Shown: positions 1-8,228 of the stretch, piece by piece
How positions within the stretch are numbered: the stretch's first letter is position 1
Layout: every line of letters starts with the position of its first letter
Assembly: GCA_937897325.1 (NCBI GenBank)
Contig: CALCOY010000023.1
Span: 62,001 to 126,000, forward strand
Direction: 5' to 3'
Length of the DNA: 64,000 nucleotides
Source: an uncultured Shimia sp.
Lineage (GTDB): Bacteria > Pseudomonadota > Alphaproteobacteria > Rhodobacterales > Rhodobacteraceae
Position numbers and translations under genes: made by a program
Notes under the pieces: model-generated
Told to the model about the DNA's origin: nothing
What the model saw: the letters and a program-made list of their open reading frames with translations, nothing else
Database searches by the model: none

Positions 1-134
1 TCGCGATCGGCCAGCCAGCGGTCCATCATGGACTTCATGGCTGTCTCGGCCTCTTCCCGAGCACCTTGCGCCACGCCCATCGCGTTGGTCATGAGTTGTG
101 AGATGTCGTCGAATATCTTGCCGCGCGCTTGCAT
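1..134 (-). CDS. UbiK/BMFP-family accessory protein, N-terminal part
   Basis: The first 44 residues begin MQARGKIFDDISQLMTNAMG and run off the left edge, so the C-terminus is missing. The short amphipathic start followed by a helix rich in Ala, Glu and Met matches the BMFP/UbiK family (about 80-100 residues). These are coiled-coil membrane-fusogenic proteins that, in gammaproteobacteria, assist the soluble ubiquinone biosynthesis complex. It is transcribed away from lgt, with about 90 bases between the two starts. The assignment rests on the N-terminus only. Confidence 0.75.
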   Translation of the reverse strand, partial: MQARGKIFDDISQLMTNAMGVAQGAREEAETAMKSMMDRWLADR

Positions 135-227
135 GTGTCGTCTCCGCCTGATTGCAAGTAGTATATGGACCTCTGATAGCGGCGTCGCAAGGTTGACGGC
201 CACATGTCTCAGAGGCATTGAAGCGGC

Positions 228-1127
228 ATGACCGCAATGATCCCCTTTCCGGACCTGTCGCCCGAGATCTTCTCGATCACTATTTTTGGGATCGAGCTTG
301 CGCTGCGCTGGTACGCGATGGCGTACATCGTTGGCATCCTTCTGGGCTACTGGCTGGTGATCCGGACAACGCGGCGCGTCACCCTTTGGTTAGATGGCAC
401 CCCACCGATGGAAAAGCCGCAGCTTGAGGATCTGCTTTTCTGGCTGATCCTTGGCGTTATTCTTGGGGGCAGGCTCGGATATGTGTTTTTTTATCAACCT
501 GGCTACTATCTCGAAAACCCCGGTCAGATCCTGCAGGTCTGGCGGGGCGGTATGGCCTTTCACGGCGGGCTGCTGGGCGTGGTGCTGGCGGCATGGTTCT
601 ACACGACCCGGCACAAGATCCCGAAGTTCAGCGCAGCCGACGCGATCGCCATTGGGGTGCCTCCCGGGCTACTGCTGGGCCGGATCGCGAATTTCATCAA
701 TGCCGAGCTTTGGGGCCGTCCGACCGACCTGCCTTGGGGCGTGGCCTTTGCGGGCGAGGCGGCGCAGGCCTGCGAAGGGGTTGTCGGGATTTGTGCGCGG
801 CATCCGTCGCAACTCTATGAGGCGCTTTTGGAAGGGCTGATCCTGGGCGGGGGCCTTTTGTGGTTGGCCTGGCGGCGCGGCGCACTGAAAATGCCCGGCT
901 TCATCTGTGGTGTGTTCCTTGTGGGCTACGGGCTGTCGCGGTTTCTGGTCGAATTCGTTCGCCAGCCAGATGCGCAATTCATCAGCCCTGGCAATCCACT
1001 TGGACTTGCCTGGCATGTGGGCGGCGTCGGTCTGACTATGGGTCAAATCCTGTCTCTTCCGATGATCGCGCTTGGCTGTTGGCTGATGATGCGGGCGCGG
1101 CGGCGGGCAGCGTCACAACCGGCATGA
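228..1127 (+). CDS. lgt: Phosphatidylglycerol--prolipoprotein diacylglyceryl transferase
   Basis: Lgt transfers diacylglycerol from phosphatidylglycerol to the lipobox cysteine of prolipoproteins in the inner membrane. The 299-residue protein has several hydrophobic spans. It carries the Lgt signature [14 protein letters not shown] (residues 151-164), HGG at 112-114, and RHPSQLYEA at 191-199. Length is normal for the family. An ATG at 237 in the same frame is a possible alternative start. The stop overlaps the next start (ATGA), so lgt, the methyltransferase and pgeF probably form one translationally coupled operon. Confidence 0.97.
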   Translation: MTAMIPFPDLSPEIFSITIFGIELALRWYAMAYIVGILLGYWLVIRTTRRVTLWLDGTPPMEKPQLEDLLFWLILGVILGGRLGYVFFYQPGYYLENPGQILQVWRGGMAFHGGLLGVVLAAWFYTTRHKIPKFSAADAIAIGVPPGLLLGRIANFINAELWGRPTDLPWGVAFAGEAAQACEGVVGICARHPSQLYEALLEGLILGGGLLWLAWRRGALKMPGFICGVFLVGYGLSRFLVEFVRQPDAQFISPGNPLGLAWHVGGVGLTMGQILSLPMIALGCWLMMRARRRAASQPA

Positions 1128-2182
1128 CCCTGCGGAATCGTTTGATCTCGCAGATCAGGATGCACGGACCGATCAGTGTGGCGGATTACATGCAGATCGC
1201 CCTGATGGATCCGAAAGAAGGCTACTACGCCACCCGCGATCCATTGGGTGCGGCGGGTGATTTCACCACAGCTCCTGAAATCAGCCAGATGTTCGGCGAG
1301 TTGATCGGCCTCTGCCTTGCGCAAAGCTGGCTGGATCGGGGCGCACCTGCGCCGTTCACGCTGGCCGAATTAGGCCCTGGCCGAGGCACTTTGATGGCTG
1401 ACCTGTTGCGGGCCACGCGGGTTGTGCCGGGCTTTTATGCCGCGGCCCAGATCCATCTGGTGGAGGTTTCGCCAGCGTTGCGGATCAAGCAGGCAGAAAC
1501 CCTGGAGGACGAAGATCCTGTCTGGTTGGACCGCGTTACCGCATTGCCCGCCCAACCCCTCTTTCTAATCGCGAACGAGTTTCTGGACGCCCTTCCCATA
1601 CGCCAATTCCTAAGGGATGACGCGCATTGGCGCGAACGCCAGATCGGGCTTTCTGAAGACGCCTTGGCCTTTGGACTTGGCCCCGTACAACCGCAACCTG
1701 CGCTCTCCTTTCGGCTGGAGGACACCCAAGTCGGAGACCTTGTGGAGGATTGTCCTGGTCTGGCGCCGATCATTGCGGAAGTCTCTGCGCGCATCCGGGA
1801 TCATGGTGGTGTGGGCCTATTTGTGGATTACGGAGACTGGCGCAGTCTTGGCGACACGCTGCAGGCCCTGCATGACCACAAACCAGCAGATCCTCTGGCT
1901 GCACCGGGTGCGGCCGATCTTACGGCCCATGTCGATTTTGAGGCCGTGGCAAAAGCCGCCCTTTGTCCTCATTCGCGCCTGACACCTCAGGGCGTCTTTC
2001 TGGAAAGACTGGGTATCGTGGATCGTGCGCAACGGCTTGCCGAGGATCTGCAGGCTGGTGTGCTGGAGGCCCATGTCGCGGCATTTCGGCGGTTGACGCA
2101 TCCGGATGAAATGGGAAACCTGTTCAAGGTGATGGCGCTTTATTCCGAAGACGCCGCACCGCCACCCGGGTTGGAGCCATGA
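1124..2182 (+). CDS. Class I SAM-dependent methyltransferase, NDUFAF7/MidA family
   Basis: This 352-residue protein belongs to the family of mitochondrial NDUFAF7/MidA, which methylates an arginine on the 49-kDa subunit of complex I; the bacterial substrate is not known from this sequence. Visible motifs are [15 protein letters not shown] at 45-59 and the SAM-binding ELGPGRGT at 82-89, followed by the VEVSPALR and FVDYGD segments typical of the family. The ATG at 1124 overlaps the lgt stop. The frame stays open upstream inside lgt, but that extension is antiparallel to lgt coding sense and was rejected. Confidence 0.92.
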   Translation: MTLRNRLISQIRMHGPISVADYMQIALMDPKEGYYATRDPLGAAGDFTTAPEISQMFGELIGLCLAQSWLDRGAPAPFTLAELGPGRGTLMADLLRATRVVPGFYAAAQIHLVEVSPALRIKQAETLEDEDPVWLDRVTALPAQPLFLIANEFLDALPIRQFLRDDAHWRERQIGLSEDALAFGLGPVQPQPALSFRLEDTQVGDLVEDCPGLAPIIAEVSARIRDHGGVGLFVDYGDWRSLGDTLQALHDHKPADPLAAPGAADLTAHVDFEAVAKAALCPHSRLTPQGVFLERLGIVDRAQRLAEDLQAGVLEAHVAAFRRLTHPDEMGNLFKVMALYSEDAAPPPGLEP

Positions 2183-2934
2183 GCCTGCAGATCCTGACTT
2201 CGGACGCTTTATCGCCGCTAAGGCATGGGTTCTTTACGCGCCATGGTGGCGCATCTTCCGGGGTGTTCGCGGGTCTCAATTGCGGTGTCGGCAGCTCTGA
2301 TCAGACCGATATCGTGACCATCAACCGCGGCCGCGTGGCCGAGGCCATGGCCGTTAAGCCTGATCATCTGCTTGGAGTTCATCAGGTTCATTCCGCAGAC
2401 GTTCTGAAGGTGGATGCGCCCCGCCCGCTGAAGCCGAAAGCCGACGCCATGGTCACCAACAGGCCCGGCCTCGCGCTTTCCGTATTGACGGCCGATTGCC
2501 AGCCGGTTCTTTTTGCTGATTCTGCGGCGAGCGTGATCGGGGCTGCCCATGCAGGATGGCGTGGGGCGCTGGACGGCGTGCTTGAGGCGACGCTTAAAGC
2601 GATGGAGGATCTGGGCGCGGATCGCAGCAGCATCACCGCCATCATCGGGCCTTCGATCAGCCAGCGCGCCTATGAGGTCGGGCCTGAATTCCTTGCGACA
2701 TTCCTTGATGAGGATCCCGAAAATGGACGCTTCTTTGCCGGGGGCGAGGGGGATCGGCTGCATTTCGATCTGCCAGGTTTTGGGCTCGCACGGTTGAGAA
2801 ATGCAGGTGTCGGTCATGCCGAATGGATCCGGCATTGCACCTATTTCGATCCTGATCGATTTTACTCCTATCGGCGCAGTGTTCATCAGAAAGATCCAGA
2901 TTACGGGCGCCTTATCTCATCCATTCGGTTGTGA
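2179..2934 (+). CDS. pgeF: Peptidoglycan editing factor PgeF (YfiH, multicopper-type laccase fold)
   Basis: Proteins of the PgeF/YfiH family (formerly polyphenol oxidase-like, DUF152) remove mis-incorporated residues from peptidoglycan precursors, and some members show purine nucleoside activity. The metal and active-site signatures are present: HQVHS (68-72), ADCQPV (105-110) and AHAGWRG (123-129), with a late His-Cys pair around RHCTYFD. At 251 residues it has the family length. It overlaps the methyltransferase stop by four bases (ATGA), marking it as the last gene of the lgt operon. Confidence 0.93.
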   Translation: MSLQILTSDALSPLRHGFFTRHGGASSGVFAGLNCGVGSSDQTDIVTINRGRVAEAMAVKPDHLLGVHQVHSADVLKVDAPRPLKPKADAMVTNRPGLALSVLTADCQPVLFADSAASVIGAAHAGWRGALDGVLEATLKAMEDLGADRSSITAIIGPSISQRAYEVGPEFLATFLDEDPENGRFFAGGEGDRLHFDLPGFGLARLRNAGVGHAEWIRHCTYFDPDRFYSYRRSVHQKDPDYGRLISSIRL

Positions 2935-3040
2935 TGCCGCAGATTTGCCGTCAATTTTGACGGCTTTTGTCTCAAGCCAAGCACAGCCCGGTCTCAATCA
3001 GCTTCTACTTATGCGACCGAGTCTATCGGAGGGTTCGGCG

Positions 3041-3181
3041 ATGCGCGTCTCGAAATTCACCACATACGTGGTCAAAGCGGCACAAGAATGCGAAGCGGAT
3101 CTGCCGTGGGTCCGCGGGATGCGGCGCGCAGACATGATTGCCCGACGCGAGACCAAACGGTCTGATATGGACATGTCTTGA
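3041..3181 (+). CDS. Small basic hypothetical protein (46 aa)
   Basis: A 46-codon frame starting MRVSKFTTYVVKAAQECEAD lies in the gap after pgeF. It is preceded by GGAGGG, seven bases before the ATG, which is one of the clearest Shine-Dalgarno sequences in this region. The product is Arg-rich in its second half (RRADMIARRETKR) and has no signal peptide or membrane segment. I do not recognise a family. The ribosome site and protein-like composition argue for a real gene; the short length leaves doubt. Confidence 0.5.
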   Translation: MRVSKFTTYVVKAAQECEADLPWVRGMRRADMIARRETKRSDMDMS

Positions 3182-3332
3182 GTTACAAATGGCTGCTTTT
3201 TGCCGATCGCGGTGTTGCCGCCGCAGTCTTGCCAAATTGTAACGCCATGGTTTGAAAAGAGATTCTGTCGCCTTTCCCGACGCTGCATGGTGGGGCCGGT
3301 GTCGGGGCAGGCAGAGTTGTGAAAGGTTCCAT

Positions 3333-4067
3333 ATGCGCGCCCCAGGCGATTCACATACCGCACAGTCAAAAATGGTTGTGTCCGAACTTCCTCCGCTGCA
3401 AAGCTATGATATCGCTGCGTTGAAGGCAGACGGCTCGCACTTCCGGGCGACCTATCGCGCGCCGACCTTCCCGCAGATCGACAGCGCGTTTTCTGCCTTC
3501 GCGCGTGGTGTTTTGCTATCCAGCCCGGAGGGACTTATCGCCATTGAAGATCTTCAGCCGGGCGACAGGTTGAACACTCGGACGGGTGCAGTGATGAAGG
3601 TGCGTTGGATCGGGTCAAGCTCCTACGTGCCCAGCAATGCCGACCGCGCGACCCCACTTGTTCGGATAACTGCGGACGCCTTTGGCCCGGGTCGGCCCGC
3701 CGCTTGCGTCACGGTGGGTCCCGCAGCCCGTATTCTGCATGCGCCTGAGCAGGTCGATGACGAGGCACGCGTTCAGGGAACGCTGGTGCCTGCAAGGGCT
3801 TTCGTTGACGGTGTTAGCGTGTTCGAACTGTTGCCACCCACACCTGTTCAACTTTTCCACATCTGTTTGTCGAAGCACGCAATCATTCAGGTAGATGGCG
3901 TTGAGATGGAAACCTTTCACCCGGGTCCCCGCACGGCGCAAGAGTTGAGCCAAAGCATGCGCACGCATTTTCTTGCCATGTTCCCGCACATCTCCCGGTT
4001 CAGTGATTTCGGGTCGGTGGCCTACCCAAGGCGCGACGAAAGTAAGGGCGGGCAGAGCGCGGCCTGA
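3333..4067 (+). CDS. Hint_2-domain protein without the usual N-terminal cysteine
   Basis: The protein has 244 residues from the ATG at 3333, chosen because GAAAGG lies just upstream; an earlier TTG at 3252 is possible. From about residue 58 it shows a Hint_2-type fold: FARGVLLSSPEG, then IEDLQPGDRLNTR, a VRWIG strand, and the HAIIQVDGVEMETFHPG segment near residue 185. Hint domains of inteins and hedgehog start with a nucleophilic Cys; here the equivalent stretch has none, so autocleavage is unlikely. Such proteins are frequent in Rhodobacteraceae, often near secreted proteins. The function is unknown. Confidence 0.8.
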   Translation: MRAPGDSHTAQSKMVVSELPPLQSYDIAALKADGSHFRATYRAPTFPQIDSAFSAFARGVLLSSPEGLIAIEDLQPGDRLNTRTGAVMKVRWIGSSSYVPSNADRATPLVRITADAFGPGRPAACVTVGPAARILHAPEQVDDEARVQGTLVPARAFVDGVSVFELLPPTPVQLFHICLSKHAIIQVDGVEMETFHPGPRTAQELSQSMRTHFLAMFPHISRFSDFGSVAYPRRDESKGGQSAA

Positions 4068-4073
4068 AGGCCG

Positions 4074-4574
4074 TCAGGCGATTTGACTCAATCGCTCTTC
4101 GAGTACGTCGAAAGGCACGCCCGGTTCATCCTTGGCCCCGCGAATGACAAGTGATGTCTTCACGCTGGCCACATTCGGCGTGGTCAAGAGATCGCCGGTC
4201 AGGAATTTCTGAAAGGTCGACAGATCAGGGGCGACGCATTTCAGGATGAAATCCACCTCGCCATTCAGCATGTGACATTCGCGGACGAATGGCCAGTTGC
4301 GGCAGCGTTCCTCGAAGGCGGACAGATCGACCTCTGCCTGGCTTGTCAGGCCGACCATGGCAAAGACCTGCACTTCGAACCCCAGTTCGCGGCCGTCCAC
4401 ATCGGCGTGGTAGCCTTTTATATAGCCGCTTTCTTCAAGGGTCCGGACCCGGCGCAAGCAGGGCGGGGCAGAGATACCGACCCGCTTCGCAAGTTCAACA
4501 TTGGTCATACGACCGTCGGCTTGCAATTCTGCGAGAATCTTCCTGTCGATGGGATCAAGTCTTGTGCTCGCCAT
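4074..4574 (-). CDS. Lrp/AsnC-family transcriptional regulator
   Basis: This 166-residue protein has an N-terminal winged helix-turn-helix (LDPIDRKILAELQADGRMTN and VELAKRVGISAPPCLRRV) and a C-terminal RAM ligand-binding domain (EVDFILKCVAPDLSTFQKFL). Lrp/AsnC proteins are amino-acid-responsive feast/famine regulators that act as dimers to hexadecamers. The start at 4574 is set by an AAGGGAGG sequence seven bases upstream; a longer in-frame extension was rejected. An inverted repeat 54-69 bases upstream of this start may be its own operator. Confidence 0.93.
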   Translation of the reverse strand: MASTRLDPIDRKILAELQADGRMTNVELAKRVGISAPPCLRRVRTLEESGYIKGYHADVDGRELGFEVQVFAMVGLTSQAEVDLSAFEERCRNWPFVRECHMLNGEVDFILKCVAPDLSTFQKFLTGDLLTTPNVASVKTSLVIRGAKDEPGVPFDVLEERLSQIA

Positions 4575-4627
4575 ACCGCCTCCCTTTTTGCGGTTGTTAC
4601 AGCGACAACCATGAAGGCGCAATAATA

Positions 4628-4643
4628 TTGCGACGAAACGCAA
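4628..4643. promoter_or_regulatory. Candidate Lrp-type operator
   Basis: The inverted repeat TTGCG-ACGAAA-CGCAA sits upstream of the Lrp/AsnC gene. Autoregulation through nearby dyads is common in this family. The dyad is seen directly; the assignment to this regulator is inference. Confidence 0.35.
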
Positions 4644-4647
4644 GAAA

Positions 4648-4680
4648 ATTTGCCGCTTGCTGGGGAAACAGGCGGCAAAT
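4648..4680 (-). terminator. Probable terminator of the VPLPA-CTERM gene
   Basis: Nine-base arms ATTTGCCGC (4648-4656) and GCGGCAAAT (4672-4680) are separated by 15 bases. On the minus strand the second arm runs into TTTTCTTG, giving a weak U-tract. It lies 18 bases past the stop of the upstream gene and before the lrp start. Confidence 0.5.
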
Positions 4681-4697
4681 AGGGCAGACTTACCTGA

Positions 4698-5507
4698 TCA
4701 GACGCGACGACGCCGCATCAGTCCGAAGCCCGCGAGGGCACCCACGAGCAGCAAGGAGGAGGCGGGCAGAGGGATGGGCGTTGGCTCACCGAAGATGAAA
4801 TCGTCCATGACGACGCCATCACTGCCATTGAAAGAGGGCGCGATAGCACTGCCAACGGTTATACTGGCCTTCGCGATAATCGGGTCGTCAAAGACAAAGC
4901 CGAGGAAAGAAAGACCGCGATTTACGCTGATTTCGACCACCTGACTGTCGATCAGGTTTCCGGCGATGTCGAAGATTTCCATGAACGTGTCGCCCTCATC
5001 TTCAACGTCATTGAAGACGACACCCAGACCACGCGTGGTGGCAGGGGTGGTTTGGTCAACGGGATTGAAGAACGTAACGTCAAAGGTGTTGCCTCCAATC
5101 GGCGTGAACATCCGTTCTTGGCTGAAGGGGACAAAGCTGTTGGGACGACCGAATGCCGTGGGTTCACCTGACGCTTCGGTGGACGACAGCTGGAAGCCGG
5201 TTGTTGAACCGGTGGGGGTGAATTCGATCCCGCGCGCTCTGGGGGCTGCAGAGAAGTTGAAGAAATCACCTGGAAACGCGTTCGGGTCACTGATCGCGTC
5301 CGGGGCCGCATCCCAATTGATCTGGCGGCGTCCGCCTGGATCTTCGTTTGTTGGTGTGTTTGGGTTCAATCCGCCCAAGGCTGTGCGAAACTCCTCTACA
5401 ATCGGCACAAGACCTTCGGGAGTCGCGGAAGTTCCGGAGATTGTCGCGGCCGAGGCTGTACTACCGGCAAAAACGGCGACCGCAATACCTGCAAAAAATT
5501 TCTTCAT
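4698..5507 (-). CDS. VPLPA-CTERM sorting-domain protein
   Basis: This is a 269-residue exported protein. It has a clear signal peptide (MKKFFAGIAVAVFAGSTASA, cleavage after residue 20) and a C-terminal sorting tail: PIPLPA, then a hydrophobic helix (SSLLLVGALAGFGL), then MRRRRV. This is the VPLPA variant of PEP-CTERM tails, processed by exosortase-type transpeptidases. The central region is rich in Asp, Asn, Thr and Gly and resembles a beta-sandwich surface or matrix protein; no enzyme motif is visible. No exosortase is encoded in this window, so its partner must lie elsewhere. Confidence 0.85.
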   Translation of the reverse strand: MKKFFAGIAVAVFAGSTASAATISGTSATPEGLVPIVEEFRTALGGLNPNTPTNEDPGGRRQINWDAAPDAISDPNAFPGDFFNFSAAPRARGIEFTPTGSTTGFQLSSTEASGEPTAFGRPNSFVPFSQERMFTPIGGNTFDVTFFNPVDQTTPATTRGLGVVFNDVEDEGDTFMEIFDIAGNLIDSQVVEISVNRGLSFLGFVFDDPIIAKASITVGSAIAPSFNGSDGVVMDDFIFGEPTPIPLPASSLLLVGALAGFGLMRRRRV

Positions 5508-5642
5508 AACGCTATCCTTCCGAACACTTTGCGTCGATTCCTAATCATAGGTTGTATTAACGAAGTTTAACAACGCCATGACACGGGTTCCCTTGGTCGA
5601 TCCGGACAAATATATACAGCGTGCAACAAAATGAGGCATGTC

Positions 5643-6611
5643 ATGGCTGAGACTCGCAAATCCAAGGTGCTTATCGTCGGTTCCGGGCCGGCGGGTTACA
5701 CGGCGGCCGTTTACGCGGCGCGGGCGATGCTGGAACCGATTCTCGTCCAGGGGATAGAGCCGGGCGGGCAGTTGACGACCACGACCGAGGTTGAGAATTG
5801 GCCGGGCGACACCGAAGTGCAGGGGCCAGATCTGATGATCCGCATGCAGGACCACGCCAAGGCCATGGGATGTGAGATCATCAGTGACATCATCACCTCG
5901 GTGGATTTCTCCAAACGGCCCTTTGTGGCGCAATCCGACAGCGGAGCGGTCTATGTTGCGGATGCGATCATTCTGGCAACGGGTGCGCGGGCGAAGTGGC
6001 TGGGTCTGCCTTCGGAAGAGAAGTTCAAGGGCTTTGGCGTGAGTGCATGTGCCACCTGTGACGGGTTCTTCTACCGTGGTCAGGAGATTGTCGTCGTGGG
6101 TGGGGGCAATACTGCCGTGGAAGAAGCGCTGTTTCTGACCAATTTTGCCTCGAAGGTCACGCTGATCCATCGGCGTGACGAGCTGCGCGCAGAAAAAATC
6201 CTGCAAGATCGGTTGTTTAAGAATCCCAAGATCGAACCTTTGTGGTTCAATCAGCTTGAAGAAGTCTACGGGGCCGACGCTCCGCTGGGCGTTGAAGGCG
6301 TGAAAGTGCGCAACGTCCAGACAGGTGAGATCACCGATATCGCGTGCAAAGGCGTCTTCGTCGCGATCGGTCATGCCCCGGCGAATGAGTTGGTGAAGGA
6401 TGTGCTGGAAACGCATATGGGTGGTTACGTTGTGACAAAGCCCGACAGCACGGCGACTTCAATCCCCGGCGTCTTCGCGGCTGGCGATCTGACCGATCAC
6501 ATCTACCGTCAGGCCGTGACGAGCGCGGGTATGGGCTGCATGGCAGCGCTTGAGGCAGAGCGTTTCATTGCAGAAACTGATAGCGCGGAGACCGTGAAAG
6601 CCGCCGAATAG
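5643..6611 (+). CDS. trxB: Thioredoxin-disulfide reductase
   Basis: TrxB is a cytoplasmic FAD enzyme that reduces oxidised thioredoxin with NADPH. The 322-residue protein has the FAD GSGPAG motif at 13-18, the redox-active CATC at 136-139, the NADPH-binding GGGNTA at 153-158, and a C-terminal FAAGDLTD motif. The ATG at 5643 is preferred over the in-frame ATG at 5631 because GAGG precedes it; the two differ by only four residues. It is transcribed divergently from the VPLPA-CTERM gene. Confidence 0.96.
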   Translation: MAETRKSKVLIVGSGPAGYTAAVYAARAMLEPILVQGIEPGGQLTTTTEVENWPGDTEVQGPDLMIRMQDHAKAMGCEIISDIITSVDFSKRPFVAQSDSGAVYVADAIILATGARAKWLGLPSEEKFKGFGVSACATCDGFFYRGQEIVVVGGGNTAVEEALFLTNFASKVTLIHRRDELRAEKILQDRLFKNPKIEPLWFNQLEEVYGADAPLGVEGVKVRNVQTGEITDIACKGVFVAIGHAPANELVKDVLETHMGGYVVTKPDSTATSIPGVFAAGDLTDHIYRQAVTSAGMGCMAALEAERFIAETDSAETVKAAE

Positions 6612-6761
6612 AGCGAAGCTGTGCTAACAGGCTGAAAAACGTCAAAAACTATGGTTTAAATCTCGTCGGTGTTGTGGTCGGCATGACATTGGTTTGACCG
6701 AGCGTGCGCTTGATTGGCGCGATCAAAAAGGGCAAGCTTCCCGGAAAGCGGGATTTTTGTC

Positions 6762-8087
6762 ATGTCGTCTACAACCACGCTGTCCCACATTCCCAACCTG
6801 CCGAAACTGCCTGTCCTGGGTCACACGCTTGACATGCTGCGGGACAGCTACGGGCTGCACCAACGTTCTGCCAAGGCGTTCGGACCGGTCTATTAAGTTC
6901 ATGTACTGGGCCAGTGGCGCGTCAGTTTGGGCGGGGCGGAGGCGTTGGAGTTCATCCTTGGAGACACCAGCAATCTCTTTTCAAGCCATGACGGATGGGA
7001 CGTGTTACACAGCCTCTTCCCCGGCGGGCTGATGCTGCGCGATTTTGAGGATCACCGTGGCCACCGTCGCATCATGCAATCGGCTTTTCGAAAGCCCGTC
7101 ATGGATGGCTATCGTGACCGGATGGCCGAAGCCTTGGAAGGCTTGATCGCCGATTGGCCCGCCGAGACGCCATTCGCGTTCTTCCCCGCGATCAAAACAA
7201 TGACCTTGCAGATGGGAGCCGCCGTCTTCATGGGCTTGCCGCTGGACGATCCACGGGTGGGCAAGCTGAATGCGGCCTTCGCGGCAGAGGTTGCGGCCTC
7301 TTTGGGGGTCGTGCGCAAGCCGTTGCCACTGACCAAGATGCGGCGCGGTATGCAGGCGCGGCGCTATCTGTTGGAGACTTTTTAGGAGATGGTTCCCGAA
7401 CGGTGCGCCAATCCCGGCGGCGATTTCTTCAGTCAAATGTGTCTGGCTGTGGACGAAGACGGCAAGGGGTGGAGCACGCAAGAGGTTTTGGATCACTTCA
7501 ACTTTCTCTTGATGGCCGCCCACGACACGACCGCAGCAAGTCTGGCAAAGGTCATCTGGGCGCTTGGCACCTACTCGGACATTCAGGCCCGAATTCTGGA
7601 TGAGGTGGCCGCCCTTCAAGACGCGCCGCTGGATGATGTGGCTCTGGCACAGCTTGAATATACTGAGCGGCTGTTTAAGGAGGCGCTGCGTCTGCTGCCG
7701 CCCGTGCCCTTCATTCCAAGGCGGGCAGTCCGTGATTTCGACTGGCACGGCACCTATGTGCCTGCGGGGACCTGGGTCACTGCAGCACCCGGCATCGTTT
7801 TGATCTCGCTCACCCATTGGAGCGATCCTGAAACCTTTGATCCTGATCGCTTTTCGCCCAACCGGGCCGAAGACCGGACGCATAAATACGCCTGGGCGCC
7901 TTTCGGCGGGGGCGCGCACAAATGCATCGGCCTGCATTTTGCTACGATGCAGGTGAAGATTTTTCTGGTGTTGCTGCTGCGGCGCTACCGGGTGGAGTTG
8001 GCGCAAGCGGAACCGGTAGATTGGATTCGCGTGCCTATTCCGCAGCCACGTGGCGGGCTTCCGATCCGTCTTGTGCCACATGCATAG
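6762..8087 (+). pseudogene. Cytochrome P450, interrupted by two in-frame stop codons
   Basis: Read in one frame from ATG 6762 to 8087, the sequence encodes a complete P450 of about 440 codons with no insertion or deletion. It is interrupted by TAA at 6894-6896 and TAG at 7383-7385. All hallmarks remain: the I-helix AAHDTT, the K-helix ExxR (EALR), and the heme-binding FGGGAHKCIG with its axial Cys. The retained motifs and absence of indels suggest recent inactivation. An internal restart after the second stop (ATG 7389) would give only the heme-binding C-terminal half and is unlikely to be functional. The substrate is unknown, and no redox partner is adjacent. Confidence 0.88.
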
Positions 8088-8228
8088 CCGATAGTCGCCG
8101 ATCCGGGCTGATATTCGCCGTTTTGGAAGGAGCCTCGCTAGACTTTTGCCAGCGGACAGGTTTATCCCGCGCCCGAACGGGGCCGTGCGGCCTCATTTTT
8201 CCGAGTTGGCAAGAAAGACATTTTTGCG

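Noticed and set aside
5554-5571. TTAA-N6-TTAA motif upstream of the VPLPA gene as a CtrA site
   Set aside because: Spacing is six, not the required seven, bases.
6894-7385. Stop-codon read-through or a special genetic code in the P450
   Set aside because: Both TAA and TAG would need decoding, there is no sign of it in other genes, and ppk2 and phzF nearby also decay by frameshift.
8088-8228. Direct repeat-like GATA(G/T)TCGCCG units before sat-cysC
   Set aside because: Only two imperfect short copies, no functional match.
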